Source: Bradyrhizobium sp. cir1 (lineage in GTDB: Bacteria > Pseudomonadota > Alphaproteobacteria > Rhizobiales > Xanthobacteraceae). Taken from it: a DNA stretch of 50,129 nucleotides. The notes beneath the pieces were generated by a model that was not told where the DNA came from, searched no databases, and saw nothing but the letters and a program-made list of their open reading frames with translations. Below are positions 8,316 through 16,518 of the stretch, one piece after another. The position numbers were made by a program, and so were the translations under genes. How positions within the stretch are numbered: position 1 is the stretch's first letter; each line of letters begins with the position of its first letter. Location: assembly GCF_014198245.1 (NCBI RefSeq), contig NZ_JACIHE010000038.1, positions 1 through 50,129 on the forward strand, read 5' to 3'.

Positions 8316-9135
8316 CTGATCCCGTCCTGCGGGCGGTGGCATCGGGGCCGCCGGCCGGTTCGTGGACGAAGCGCCTGCGGCGGAACAGCCCGCCGCCGAA
8401 TGTGACGAAGAGTTTACCGGCCAGCATGAAAGCCAGGGCAAACCACGTCAGCGCATAGATCAGGTGGTTATTGGGAAAGCGGATCACGGTCAATCCGCCG
8501 ATGGGCCCGCCGGCGGATTGTGATCCGGCGTCGGCATCGACGAAAAACGGGGCGACGTCGTGGAGGCCGTGTGCCGCCGCAATCGCGGCGACGTCCCGCG
8601 AGTACCAGCGGTTGTGCTGCGGAACATTGGTGCGAAGGAAGCCGCCCTTCGGCTCCGTGACGCGCAAGAGGCCGGTGATTTCGACCGGGCCTTCGGGATT
8701 GCCGGCCTGTCGCGTCGATGCGTCGCGCCGATCGGTCGGCACGAAGCCGCGGTTGACCAGGACTTGCGTGCCGTCGCCGCGCTGAAGCGGCGTCAGCACC
8801 CAATAGCCGGGGCCTTCTTCGGTCACGGCCTGAACCAGCGTCTCGCGGTCGTGCAGGAAGCGGCCGGTGACGCTGACGTGCCTGTATTCGTCGCTTGCGG
8901 CGGTGACTGTGGGCCACGCCGCGGGAACGGGGATCGGCTGCGCCGGGGCATGGACGCGCTGCTCGACGCGATCGATCAGCGCCAGCTTCCAGGCGCGGCG
9001 CTCGATCTGCCAGACGCCGAGGGCGATCAGAAGTACAAAGGCCGTGAGCGAGAGGACCGTGAGCCACAAGGACGGGCGTGCAGCCTTGCGGGGCGCGCCC
9101 AGTGCCTTGATCGTCACGGTCCCTATATCGCTCAC
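8287..9135 (-). CDS. SURF1 family oxidase assembly protein
   Basis: From GTG 9135 the protein has 282 residues: a membrane segment near the N-terminus followed by the family's WQIERRAWK motif, a large periplasmic part containing GPGYWVLTPLQ and VLVNRGFVP, and a second membrane segment near the end (HLIYALTWFALAFMLAG). SURF1 proteins help insert haem into haem-copper oxidases. I chose the GTG because it overlaps the cyoD stop as GTGA, a coupling junction; a longer frame to 9195 would run into cyoD. Its place after cyoD suggests service to this quinol oxidase, or to a cytochrome c oxidase encoded elsewhere. Confidence 0.92.
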   Translation of the reverse strand: MSDIGTVTIKALGAPRKAARPSLWLTVLSLTAFVLLIALGVWQIERRAWKLALIDRVEQRVHAPAQPIPVPAAWPTVTAASDEYRHVSVTGRFLHDRETLVQAVTEEGPGYWVLTPLQRGDGTQVLVNRGFVPTDRRDASTRQAGNPEGPVEITGLLRVTEPKGGFLRTNVPQHNRWYSRDVAAIAAAHGLHDVAPFFVDADAGSQSAGGPIGGLTVIRFPNNHLIYALTWFALAFMLAGKLFVTFGGGLFRRRRFVHEPAGGPDATARRTGSDAGTIVEQA

Positions 9136-9512
9136 TTCATTCCGCTCATCTGGTGGATGGGCATCATGTTGCTGTTGAGGTGGTTCATGACCCACAGCGA
9201 ACCGGACAGCCCGATCACCACCATGACGATGGTGAAGATCAGCGCCATCATGGTCCAGCCATTCTCGGACTTGGCGTTCATGTGCAGGAAGTAGATCATG
9301 TGCACGACGATCTGCACGACCGCGAAGGCCATGATGACCAGCGCGGTGATCTGCTTGCTCGGCAGCGCGCCGCTCATCACCAGCCAGAACGGGATCGCGG
9401 TGAGCACCACCGAGAGCACGAAGCCGAGCATGTAGCCCGAGAACGTGCTGTGGGCGTGACCGTCGTCGTGGTGATGGTCGTGCGCGCCGGCTGCGTGGGT
9501 ATCGGTGGTCAT
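9132..9512 (-). CDS. cyoD: cytochrome bo3 ubiquinol oxidase subunit IV
   Basis: A 126-residue membrane protein with a His/Asp-rich N-terminus (DHHHDDGHAH) and three hydrophobic segments, including FAVVQIVVHMIYFLHM and the loop after it (NAKSENGW), typical of CyoD. This small subunit aids assembly of the CuB site. Its ATG overlaps the cyoC stop as ATGA, and its stop overlaps the SURF1 GTG, so translation is coupled on both sides. Confidence 0.94.
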   Translation of the reverse strand: MTTDTHAAGAHDHHHDDGHAHSTFSGYMLGFVLSVVLTAIPFWLVMSGALPSKQITALVIMAFAVVQIVVHMIYFLHMNAKSENGWTMMALIFTIVMVVIGLSGSLWVMNHLNSNMMPIHQMSGMK

Positions 9513-10138
9513 CGCAGAACTCCCAGGAGATAGACGAAGGTGAAGACGCCGATCCAGACCACGTCGAGGAAGTGCCAGAACATCGACAGGCACATCAGGC
9601 GGCGCCGGTTGGCCTCGATCAGGCCGAATTTCCCGACCTGCACCATCAGGGTCACCAGCCAGATCAGGCCGCAGGTGACGTGCAGGCCGTGGGTGCCGAC
9701 CAGGGTGAAGAACGCGGACAGGAAGGCGCTGCGCTGGGGCGTGGCGCCTTCGTGGATCATGTGGGCGAACTCGGTGAGCTCGATGCCGATGAAGGCGGCG
9801 CCGAACAGGCCGGTGATCGCCAGCCACATCTGCGTCTGGCCGATCTTGTTCTGCTGCATCGTCAGCATCGCAAAACCGTACGTGATCGACGACAGCAGTA
9901 GCATGGACGTGTTCACCGCGACCAGGTTCAGGTCGAACAGGTCCTTCGGCGCGGGGCCGGCGGCGTAGTTGGCGCCGAGCACGCCGAAGGCGGCGAACAA
10001 CATCGCGAAGATGAGACAATCGCTCATCAGGTAGATCCAGAAGCCGAGCGAGGTGCTGTAGCCTTCCGGATGCGGGTGTTCGTCGGCGAGATAGAACAGC
10101 GGCTCGCCGGTTTGCGTTGGATTGACGGCAACAGTCAT
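9509..10138 (-). CDS. cyoC: cytochrome bo3 ubiquinol oxidase subunit III
   Basis: The 209-residue protein belongs to the CoxC/CyoC family: five membrane segments, starting at LGFWIYLMSDCLIFAMLFAAF, with the subunit III motifs GTHGLHVTCGLIW and MFWHFLDVVWIGVF near the end. Subunit III stabilises the oxidase and its proton uptake path. The length matches CyoC (about 204). Its ATG directly abuts the cyoB stop with no spacer, and its own stop overlaps cyoD. Confidence 0.95.
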   Translation of the reverse strand: MTVAVNPTQTGEPLFYLADEHPHPEGYSTSLGFWIYLMSDCLIFAMLFAAFGVLGANYAAGPAPKDLFDLNLVAVNTSMLLLSSITYGFAMLTMQQNKIGQTQMWLAITGLFGAAFIGIELTEFAHMIHEGATPQRSAFLSAFFTLVGTHGLHVTCGLIWLVTLMVQVGKFGLIEANRRRLMCLSMFWHFLDVVWIGVFTFVYLLGVLR

Positions 10139-12136
10139 TTACTTGGCTCCGGCGAGCAGTTTGGTGCGCGCGTCCTCGGTCCGGATGACGTCTTCAGCCG
10201 GAATGTCGAAGTCGCGGTGATAGTTGAAGGTGTGACCGATACCGACGGCGAGCATCGCGAGGAAGCTCGCAGCCGCCAGCCACCAGATGTACCAGATCAG
10301 GCCGAAGCCCATCGCGGTGGCGAGGCCGGCGAGGATGATTCCGGTGCCGGTGCTGCTGGGCATGTGGATCGGCTTGAACCCGGTGAGCGGACGCTGGTAG
10401 CCGCGCTTCTTCATGTCCCACCACGCGTCATTGTCGTGAACGACGGGGGTGAAGGCGAAGTTGTAGTCCGGCGGCGGCGAGGAGGTCGCCCATTCCAGCG
10501 TGCGCGCATCCCAGGGATCGCCGGTGACGTCCTTGAGCTGCTCGCGCTTGAGCAGGCTGACCGCGAACTGCATCAGCATGCTGAGGATGCCGAGGAACAC
10601 GAGGAAGGCGCCGATCGCGGCGATGATGAACCAGATCTGCAGGGACGGATCATCGAACACGCGCAGGCGGCGGGTCACGCCCATCAGGCCGAGCACATAG
10701 AGCGGCATGAAGGCGAGGTAGAAGCCGACGACCCAGAACCAGAACGACAGCTTGCCCCAGAACACATCGAGCTTGAAGCCGAACGCCTTCGGGAACCAGT
10801 AGTTGATGCCGGCGAACGCGCCGAACACCACGCCGCCGATGATCACGTTGTGGAAGTGCGCGATCAGGAACAGGCTGTTGTGCAGCACGAAGTCGGCCGG
10901 CGGCACTGCGAGCAGCACGCCGGTCATGCCGCCGATCACGAAGGTCAGCATGAAGGCGATCGTCCACATCATAGGCAATTCGTAGCGGATGCGGCCGCGA
11001 TACATCGTGAACAGCCAGTTGAACATCTTCGCGCCCGTCGGGATCGAGATGATCATCGTGGTGATGCCGAAGAACGAGTTGACGCTGGCGCCCGAGCCCA
11101 TCGTGAAGAAGTGGTGCAGCCATACGAGGTACGACAGGATGGTGATGACGACCGTGGCGTAGACCATCGAGGTGTAGCCGAACAGCCGCTTGCCGGAGAA
11201 GGTCGAGGTGACTTCCGAGAAGATGCCGAAGGCCGGGAGAACCAGGATGTAGACCTCGGGGTGGCCCCAGATCCAGATCAGGTTCACATACATCATCGGG
11301 CTGCCGCCGAAATCGTTCGTGAAGAAGTTGGTGCCGACGTACCGGTCGAGCGAGAGCAGCGCGAGCACGACGGTCAGAACGGGGAAGGAGGCGACGATCA
11401 GGATGTTGGTGCAGAGCGAGGTCCAGGTGAACACCGGCATCTTCATCATGGTCATGCCGGGGCACCGCAGCTTGACGATGGTGCAGATCAGGTTGATGCC
11501 GGATAACGTCGTTCCGACGCCGGCGACCTGCAGCGCCCAGATGTAATAGTCGACGCCGACATCAGGACTGTAGCCGATGTTCGACAGCGGCGGATAAGCC
11601 AGCCAGCCGGTGCGGGCGAATTCTCCGATAAACAGCGAGGCCATCACCAGTACCGCGCCGCCGACCGTCATCCAGAAGCTGAAATTGTTCAGGAACGGGA
11701 ACGACACGTCGCGCGCGCCGATCTGCAGCGGCACCACATAGTTCATCAGGCCGGTGACCAGCGGCATCGCTACGAAGAAGATCATGATCACGCCGTGGGC
11801 GGTGAAGACCTGGTCGTAGTGATGGGCGTTGAGATAGCCCTCGGAGCCGCCAAAGGCGAGCATCTGCTGGCCGCGCATCATCAGCGCGTCCGCAAAGCCG
11901 CGCAGCAGCATCACGATGCCGAGGATCATGTACATGATGCCGATGCGCTTGTGGTCCACGGTGGTGAACCATTCGCGCCAGAGGTAGCCCCAGAGGCGGA
12001 AATAGGTGAGGCCGCCGAGCAGCACGGCGCCGCCGAGCGCGACCACCACGAAGGTGCCGACGACGATCGGCTCGTGCAGCGGCAGCGATTCGAGGCCGAG
12101 CCGGCCGAAGATGAGCTTGAGAAGATCAGGAGACAT
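10139..12136 (-). CDS. cyoB: cytochrome bo3 ubiquinol oxidase subunit I
   Basis: This 665-residue catalytic subunit oxidises ubiquinol and reduces O2 to water while pumping protons. All key residues align with E. coli CyoB at a constant offset of +8: low-spin haem ligands His114 and His429, high-spin haem ligand His427, CuB ligands His292, His341 and His342, cross-linked Tyr296 and the proton-path Glu294 in GHPEVY. The quinol-site residues Arg79, Asp83, His106 and Gln109 are also present, which supports a quinol rather than cytochrome c donor. About 15 membrane segments. It follows cyoA by 11 bases. Confidence 0.97.
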   Translation of the reverse strand: MSPDLLKLIFGRLGLESLPLHEPIVVGTFVVVALGGAVLLGGLTYFRLWGYLWREWFTTVDHKRIGIMYMILGIVMLLRGFADALMMRGQQMLAFGGSEGYLNAHHYDQVFTAHGVIMIFFVAMPLVTGLMNYVVPLQIGARDVSFPFLNNFSFWMTVGGAVLVMASLFIGEFARTGWLAYPPLSNIGYSPDVGVDYYIWALQVAGVGTTLSGINLICTIVKLRCPGMTMMKMPVFTWTSLCTNILIVASFPVLTVVLALLSLDRYVGTNFFTNDFGGSPMMYVNLIWIWGHPEVYILVLPAFGIFSEVTSTFSGKRLFGYTSMVYATVVITILSYLVWLHHFFTMGSGASVNSFFGITTMIISIPTGAKMFNWLFTMYRGRIRYELPMMWTIAFMLTFVIGGMTGVLLAVPPADFVLHNSLFLIAHFHNVIIGGVVFGAFAGINYWFPKAFGFKLDVFWGKLSFWFWVVGFYLAFMPLYVLGLMGVTRRLRVFDDPSLQIWFIIAAIGAFLVFLGILSMLMQFAVSLLKREQLKDVTGDPWDARTLEWATSSPPPDYNFAFTPVVHDNDAWWDMKKRGYQRPLTGFKPIHMPSSTGTGIILAGLATAMGFGLIWYIWWLAAASFLAMLAVGIGHTFNYHRDFDIPAEDVIRTEDARTKLLAGAK

Positions 12137-12147
12137 GCGCGTTCTCT

Positions 12148-13308
12148 TTAGGAGTCTGACTTCGGACGCTGTCCGAGGAAGAAGGACGAGGACTTCAGCG
12201 GCGTGAAGGTCGGCCGCTTCAGGCCGGCGCCGGTCAGCGGCGCAATGTCGGTCGGAGCCTTGATCGACGCGGTGGTCTGGCCCTGCGGCGCATCCGGCGT
12301 GCAGGTGCCGGCGACGAAGGTCGGCTCCGGCCCGAGCGGGGTGCCGCGGCGGGCGTACTTGTCGTAAGTGAGCGGCAGGGTGTTGTTCAGGCCCTCATGG
12401 CCGCGACCGCCCTTGGCGTCGATTGCCATCATCTCGCTCTGGCACATCTTGCCGGTCTCGACGCACATGTTGAGGATCAGGCGGTAGAGATCGGAATCGA
12501 TGGTGCCGTAGCGGCGCACCGGCTCGTTCTGGCTGGGCTTCTCCAACTGGAGATATTCGGCGCGGCCGAGCGAGCCGCCGGCGGACTTGGCGCTGGCGAT
12601 CCAGGCGTCGAAGCCCTTGTCATCGAGGCCCTGGAAGTCGAAGTGCATGCCGGAGAAGCCGGCGCCGCTGTAGTTCGCCGAAAAGCCCTTGTAGGTGCCG
12701 GTGTGGTTCACGACGGCGTGGAGCTTCGTCTCCATGCCCGGCATCGCATAGATCTGGCCGGCGAGCGCGGGAATGTAGAACGAGTTCATCACCGAGGATG
12801 CGGTGATGCGGAAGTTGATCGGACGATCGACCGGAGCAGCGAGGTCGTTGACGGTGGCGATGCCGTAGTCCGGATAGATGAAGAGCCACTTCCAGTCGAG
12901 CGCGACGACATCGACCTCGAGCGGGGCCCTGGACTGGTCCACGGCCTGCTCCGCCTTGATGCGGCCGAGGGTGCGATAGGGGTCGAGCAGATGCGTGCCC
13001 ATCCAGGTCAGCGCGCCCAGGCAGACGATGATCAGCAGCGGCGCCGACCAGATCACCAGTTCGAGCTTGGTCGAGTGGTCCCATTCCGGCTCGTAGCGGG
13101 CCGAGGTGTTGGACTGGCGGTAGCGCCAGGCGAACAGCACCGTCAGCGCCATCACGGGGACGACGATCAGGAGCATCAGGACGGTGGAGATGATGACGAG
13201 GTCGCGCTGCTGGGCAGCGATGTCGCCGGCTGGCGCCAGCACGACGTAGTTGCAGCCGCTGAGCGAAACTGCCAGGGGTAGTAGCGCCAGGATCTTGAGA
13301 CGAGACAC
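12148..13308 (-). CDS. cyoA: cytochrome bo3 ubiquinol oxidase subunit II (lipoprotein)
   Basis: The 386-residue protein starts with a lipoprotein signal whose lipobox LSGC puts the lipidated Cys at 19. Two membrane segments follow (about 30-55 and 85-110), then a periplasmic cupredoxin-like domain with the CyoA signature YSGAGFSGMHFDFQGLDD. There is no CuA-binding CxxxC-type cluster in that domain, as expected of a quinol oxidase. It is longer than E. coli CyoA (315) because of a C-terminal extension of about 70 residues containing two Cys (CVETGKMC). First gene of the operon; a palindrome sits 66 bases upstream. Confidence 0.95.
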   Translation of the reverse strand: MSRLKILALLPLAVSLSGCNYVVLAPAGDIAAQQRDLVIISTVLMLLIVVPVMALTVLFAWRYRQSNTSARYEPEWDHSTKLELVIWSAPLLIIVCLGALTWMGTHLLDPYRTLGRIKAEQAVDQSRAPLEVDVVALDWKWLFIYPDYGIATVNDLAAPVDRPINFRITASSVMNSFYIPALAGQIYAMPGMETKLHAVVNHTGTYKGFSANYSGAGFSGMHFDFQGLDDKGFDAWIASAKSAGGSLGRAEYLQLEKPSQNEPVRRYGTIDSDLYRLILNMCVETGKMCQSEMMAIDAKGGRGHEGLNNTLPLTYDKYARRGTPLGPEPTFVAGTCTPDAPQGQTTASIKAPTDIAPLTGAGLKRPTFTPLKSSSFFLGQRPKSDS

Positions 13309-13374
13309 GGGCCGAGCCTTTGAGAATGAGTTTCCTTTGCGGGGCCAACGGGTAGCTGCGACGCAGCAATCCGG

Positions 13375-13397
13375 ACATTGGACAATTTGTCCAATGT
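13375..13397. promoter_or_regulatory. perfect 23-bp palindrome (probable operator)
   Basis: The arms ACATTGGACAA (13375-13385) and TTGTCCAATGT (13387-13397) are exact reverse complements around one central T. It lies in the 181-bp gap between divergent cyoA and the MFS gene. A second small palindrome, GCTGCG-A-CGCAGC, lies at 13355-13367. There is no T-tract and the arms are AT-balanced, so a dimeric repressor or activator site is more likely than a terminator. I cannot name the regulator. Confidence 0.6.
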
Positions 13398-13489
13398 TGC
13401 AGTGCGGAATGTTGGGCCAGACAGGGCCAGATTGCCTGGCTTCCCGCCGGGCGGTCGGCTTTGGTTTTCAGGACGTTAAGGGCGCACGA

Positions 13490-14818
13490 ATGGCGACGGC
13501 ACAGACCCCCGCAATGGCAGACCTCCACTCGGGCGAGCACGGCCACGACCAGGCCAGTCCCGGCGAGATCGCCATCGGCGTCATCATCGGGCGCACCTCG
13601 GAATTCTTCGACTTCTTCGTTTTCGCGATCGCCTCGGTGATCGTGTTCCCGCGCCTGGTGTTCCCGTTCACGAGCGAACTGACCGGTACCCTCTATTCCT
13701 TCATGATCTTCGCGCTGGCGTTTTTGGCGCGGCCGATCGGAACCGTCATTTTCATGACGGTGGACCGGGAATACGGCAAGACGGCCAAGCTGGTCTCGGC
13801 GCTGTTCCTGCTCGGCACCGCCACCGTCGCGCTCGCGTTCCTGCCCGGCTATCACGAGATCGGCGTTGCCGCGATCTGGCTGCTGGCGCTGGCGCGAATC
13901 GCGCAGGGTCTGGCTTGGGGCGGTGCCTGGGACGGCATGGCCTCGCTGCTGGCGTTGAATGCGCCGGCCTCGAAGCGCGGCTGGTACGCGATGGTGCCGC
14001 AACTCGGCGCCCCCCTCGGGCTGATCGTGGCGAGCGCGCTGTTCGCCTATTTCGCCGGCAACCTCTCGGCCGACGACTTCTTCGACTGGGGCTGGCGCTA
14101 TCCGTTCTTCGTCGCCTTCGCCATCAACGTCGTGGCGCTGTTCGCGCGCCTGCGCATGGTGACGACGGAAGAATATGCCTCGCTGTTCGAGACCCGCGAA
14201 TTGCAGCCCTCGCGCATCTCCGACACCGTCGCGCGCGAAGGCCACAACATCATGCTGGGCGCGTTCGCGCCGCTGGCGAGCTTCGCGCTGTTCCACATGG
14301 TCACGGTGTTTCCGCTGTCCTGGGTGTTCCTGTTCACCCGCGAGAGCCCGGTGCGCTTTTTGATCATCGAGATCGTCGCTGCTGCGTTCGGCGTCGGTGC
14401 GATCGTGCTCTCCGGCGTTATTGCTGACCGCGTCGGCCGCAAGTCGCTCTTGATGGGATCGGCGATCGCGATTGCGATCTACAGCGGCTTCGCGCCGCAG
14501 CTGCTCGACGCCGGCGCGTTCGGCGAGACCATCTACATGGTGATCGGTTTCATCCTGCTCGGCCTCTCCTTCGGCCAGTCCTCTGGTGCGATCGCCTCGA
14601 ACTTCCGGCAGGCCTACCGCTACACCGCCTCGGCGCTAACCTCGGACATGGCCTGGCTGTTCGGCGCGGGCTTTGCACCGCTGGTCGCGTTGCTGCTCGC
14701 CACCAATCTCGGTGTCATCGCCTCGGGTGCGTATCTGCTGTCGGGTGCGTTCTGGACCCTGCTCGCGCTCTGGCTCAGCGGCCAGCGCGAGGCCGGTGAC
14801 ATGGACGCGGGGCGCTGA
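13490..14818 (+). CDS. MFS metabolite:proton symporter (MHS type)
   Basis: The 442-residue protein shows about twelve membrane segments. It has features of the metabolite:H+ symporter branch of the MFS: an acidic first segment (GRTSEFFDFFVFAIAS), FLARPIGTVIF before the 2-3 loop, the loop motif DREYGKTAKL, and the second-half loop DRVGRKSLLM. The substrate is probably an organic acid or other small metabolite, but cannot be named. I chose ATG 13490, with AAGGG shortly before, over frames reaching upstream because the hydrophilic leader MADLHSGEHGHD directly precedes the first membrane segment. It is divergent from cyoA and may share control through the palindrome between them. Confidence 0.85.
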   Translation: MATAQTPAMADLHSGEHGHDQASPGEIAIGVIIGRTSEFFDFFVFAIASVIVFPRLVFPFTSELTGTLYSFMIFALAFLARPIGTVIFMTVDREYGKTAKLVSALFLLGTATVALAFLPGYHEIGVAAIWLLALARIAQGLAWGGAWDGMASLLALNAPASKRGWYAMVPQLGAPLGLIVASALFAYFAGNLSADDFFDWGWRYPFFVAFAINVVALFARLRMVTTEEYASLFETRELQPSRISDTVAREGHNIMLGAFAPLASFALFHMVTVFPLSWVFLFTRESPVRFLIIEIVAAAFGVGAIVLSGVIADRVGRKSLLMGSAIAIAIYSGFAPQLLDAGAFGETIYMVIGFILLGLSFGQSSGAIASNFRQAYRYTASALTSDMAWLFGAGFAPLVALLLATNLGVIASGAYLLSGAFWTLLALWLSGQREAGDMDAGR

Positions 14819-14845
14819 GGTTCGCGCCGTCGCCACATCACAGGT

Positions 14846-14944
14846 GTCGTAGGGTGGGCAAAGGCGCATCGCGCCGTGCCCACCATCTTTCAGCGATCAC
14901 GATAGAGAAGTGGTGGGCACGCTTCGCTTTGCCCAACCTACGAC
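14846..14944. repeat. interspersed inverted repeat, family B copy 1 (GTAGGGTGGGCAAAG)
   Basis: Opens GTCGTAGGGTGGGCAAAG and closes CTTTGCCCAACCTACGAC, one mismatch. The inner parts CGTGCCCACCATCTT and AGTGGTGGGCACG also pair. It lies between the convergent MFS and M48 peptidase genes. The same design is at 49978-50051. Confidence 0.85.
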
Positions 14945-15016
14945 AGCGAATTTGTAGCTCCAGATCCCGGGTTCGCTGCTCAAGCGCGCCCCGAGATGAC
15001 GTGCGCTTAGCGCACG

Positions 15017-16513
15017 TCAATCCGCGACGATCTTCACGCGATCCCGCACCTTCACCTGCGCGGTGCGATCGAGGCCGTTGAGCACGCGGAAGCGTTCGGC
15101 GGGGTGATCGACGCCGGACATGCGATGGGAGAGCGATTCCACGGTGTCGCCGGGCTGAACGGTGATGACTTTGATGCGCAGCGGCCGCGCGGCCTGGATC
15201 TCGTCGAGCGTCAGGCGGCGGAATGAGTTGACGGTCTCGCGTGCGTTCCGCTCGCTCTCGGTCGACTTCTGTCGTGTCGCGAAGATGAAGCGGTAGACGT
15301 CGCTGCCGAAGCGCAGCGCGTAGACCTTGAACTGCCACTGGTCGCCTTTGGCGGTGGCGGACGCGGCCGGGAAGCCGTTGATGGTGAGGTCCTCGGTCGA
15401 GGCCTTCTCGACGCCTTCCATCCAGCCCGAATTCAGGTAGTCGCCGAGCGACTGCTCGGCCGGCACGCGTACGACGTCGAAGCGCATCGCCTGCGAGCCG
15501 CCGTCGCGCACGCCGATCACGGCCTGCGCGGTGTTGTCGAGCGTGAAATTGTCAGGCGCCTGGAAGGTGAAGCCGAGTTTCGGATGCAGGAAACGGCGGC
15601 CACGGACAAAGCCTTCGCTGGGGTCTTCGCCATAGACGAGGTTGTCGATCGCGGCGAGATAGCTCTCGCGGTCGCGCTCGGCGCCTTCAGGGGCCGAGTA
15701 TTGCCGTGCGATGTTCTGCGCATTCTGCACGCGTTCCGGCGTTGCCGGATGCGACGAGGTGAAATCCTGCGCGCGCGGATCGAGCGAGCTCTTGCCGGCC
15801 TTCAGCTCGGCATTGCGTTCCATCGCCGAGAGGAAGCGCGCGGCGCCATAAGGGTCGAAATGCGCCTTGGCGGAGATGCCGACGCCGATGCCGTCAGCCT
15901 CGAACTCCTGGTTGCGCGAGAAGCTCGCCATGGTGAGCTTGGTCTTGGCGAGCGCGAGCGCGGTGAGATCCGGGTCGTTGCTCATGTCGGTGACGACACG
16001 GGTGACGATCGCGGCCTGGCGCGCCTGGTCCTCGCGCATCGCGGCGTGCTTGGACAGCACATGCGCCATCTCGTGGCTGAGCACGGAGGACAATTCCGAG
16101 GTGTCGCTCGCCAGCGCCAGCAGGCCGCGCGTGACATAGAGCTGGCCGTTCGGCAGCGCGAACGCATTCACCGCGCCGGAATTGAGAATGGTGACCTTGT
16201 AGCCCTGGTCGGGACGGTCCGACGCGGCGACCAACCGGTCGACGGTCTTGCTGACGAGCGATTCGAGCCTGGGGTCGTCATAGGCGCCGCCATAGCTCAC
16301 CAGGATGCGCTCGTGCTCCTTCTCGGTGGCGGGGGTCTGCGCGACCGCCGGCTTCGGCTTGGGCATCGCGACGGTCGGCGGGGCGGCGGCGGTCTGGAAC
16401 CGGTTCATGTCGCCGCAACCGGCGAGAAGCCCGCCCAGCGCCAGGCATAGCGCGGCGGGCGCCGCCCACAGGCGGCGTTCACTCCGTACGTGCTGTTCTA
16501 GCACCCCATTCAC
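15017..16513 (-). CDS. lipoprotein M48 family metallopeptidase with C-terminal LysM
   Basis: The 498-residue protein has a lipoprotein signal (LLAGC, lipidated Cys33), then an M48 zinc peptidase domain with HEMAH at 147-151 and the third-ligand segment EFEAD at 203-207. A long middle region follows, and a LysM-like module ends the protein (about 447-498: TVQPGDTVESLSHRM... RFRVLNGLD). M48 lipoproteins such as BepA/LoiP act in outer-membrane protein quality control; LysM suggests peptidoglycan attachment. The start is GTG 16513, with other in-frame GTG codons just after. It begins 5 bases after the stop of the nuclease-like gene, so the two form an operon. Confidence 0.9.
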   Translation of the reverse strand: MNGVLEQHVRSERRLWAAPAALCLALGGLLAGCGDMNRFQTAAAPPTVAMPKPKPAVAQTPATEKEHERILVSYGGAYDDPRLESLVSKTVDRLVAASDRPDQGYKVTILNSGAVNAFALPNGQLYVTRGLLALASDTSELSSVLSHEMAHVLSKHAAMREDQARQAAIVTRVVTDMSNDPDLTALALAKTKLTMASFSRNQEFEADGIGVGISAKAHFDPYGAARFLSAMERNAELKAGKSSLDPRAQDFTSSHPATPERVQNAQNIARQYSAPEGAERDRESYLAAIDNLVYGEDPSEGFVRGRRFLHPKLGFTFQAPDNFTLDNTAQAVIGVRDGGSQAMRFDVVRVPAEQSLGDYLNSGWMEGVEKASTEDLTINGFPAASATAKGDQWQFKVYALRFGSDVYRFIFATRQKSTESERNARETVNSFRRLTLDEIQAARPLRIKVITVQPGDTVESLSHRMSGVDHPAERFRVLNGLDRTAQVKVRDRVKIVAD

Positions 16514-16518
16514 GTCGC

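Noticed and set aside
10070..11506. 478-codon plus-strand frame opposite cyoB
   Set aside because: Antisense shadow of a strongly conserved gene; its translation is Asp/Glu/His/Arg-rich with no fold.
13250..13489. Upstream extension of the MFS symporter to a start inside cyoA
   Set aside because: It would run through the palindrome and the divergent promoter region; ATG 13490 has a suitable site and leader.
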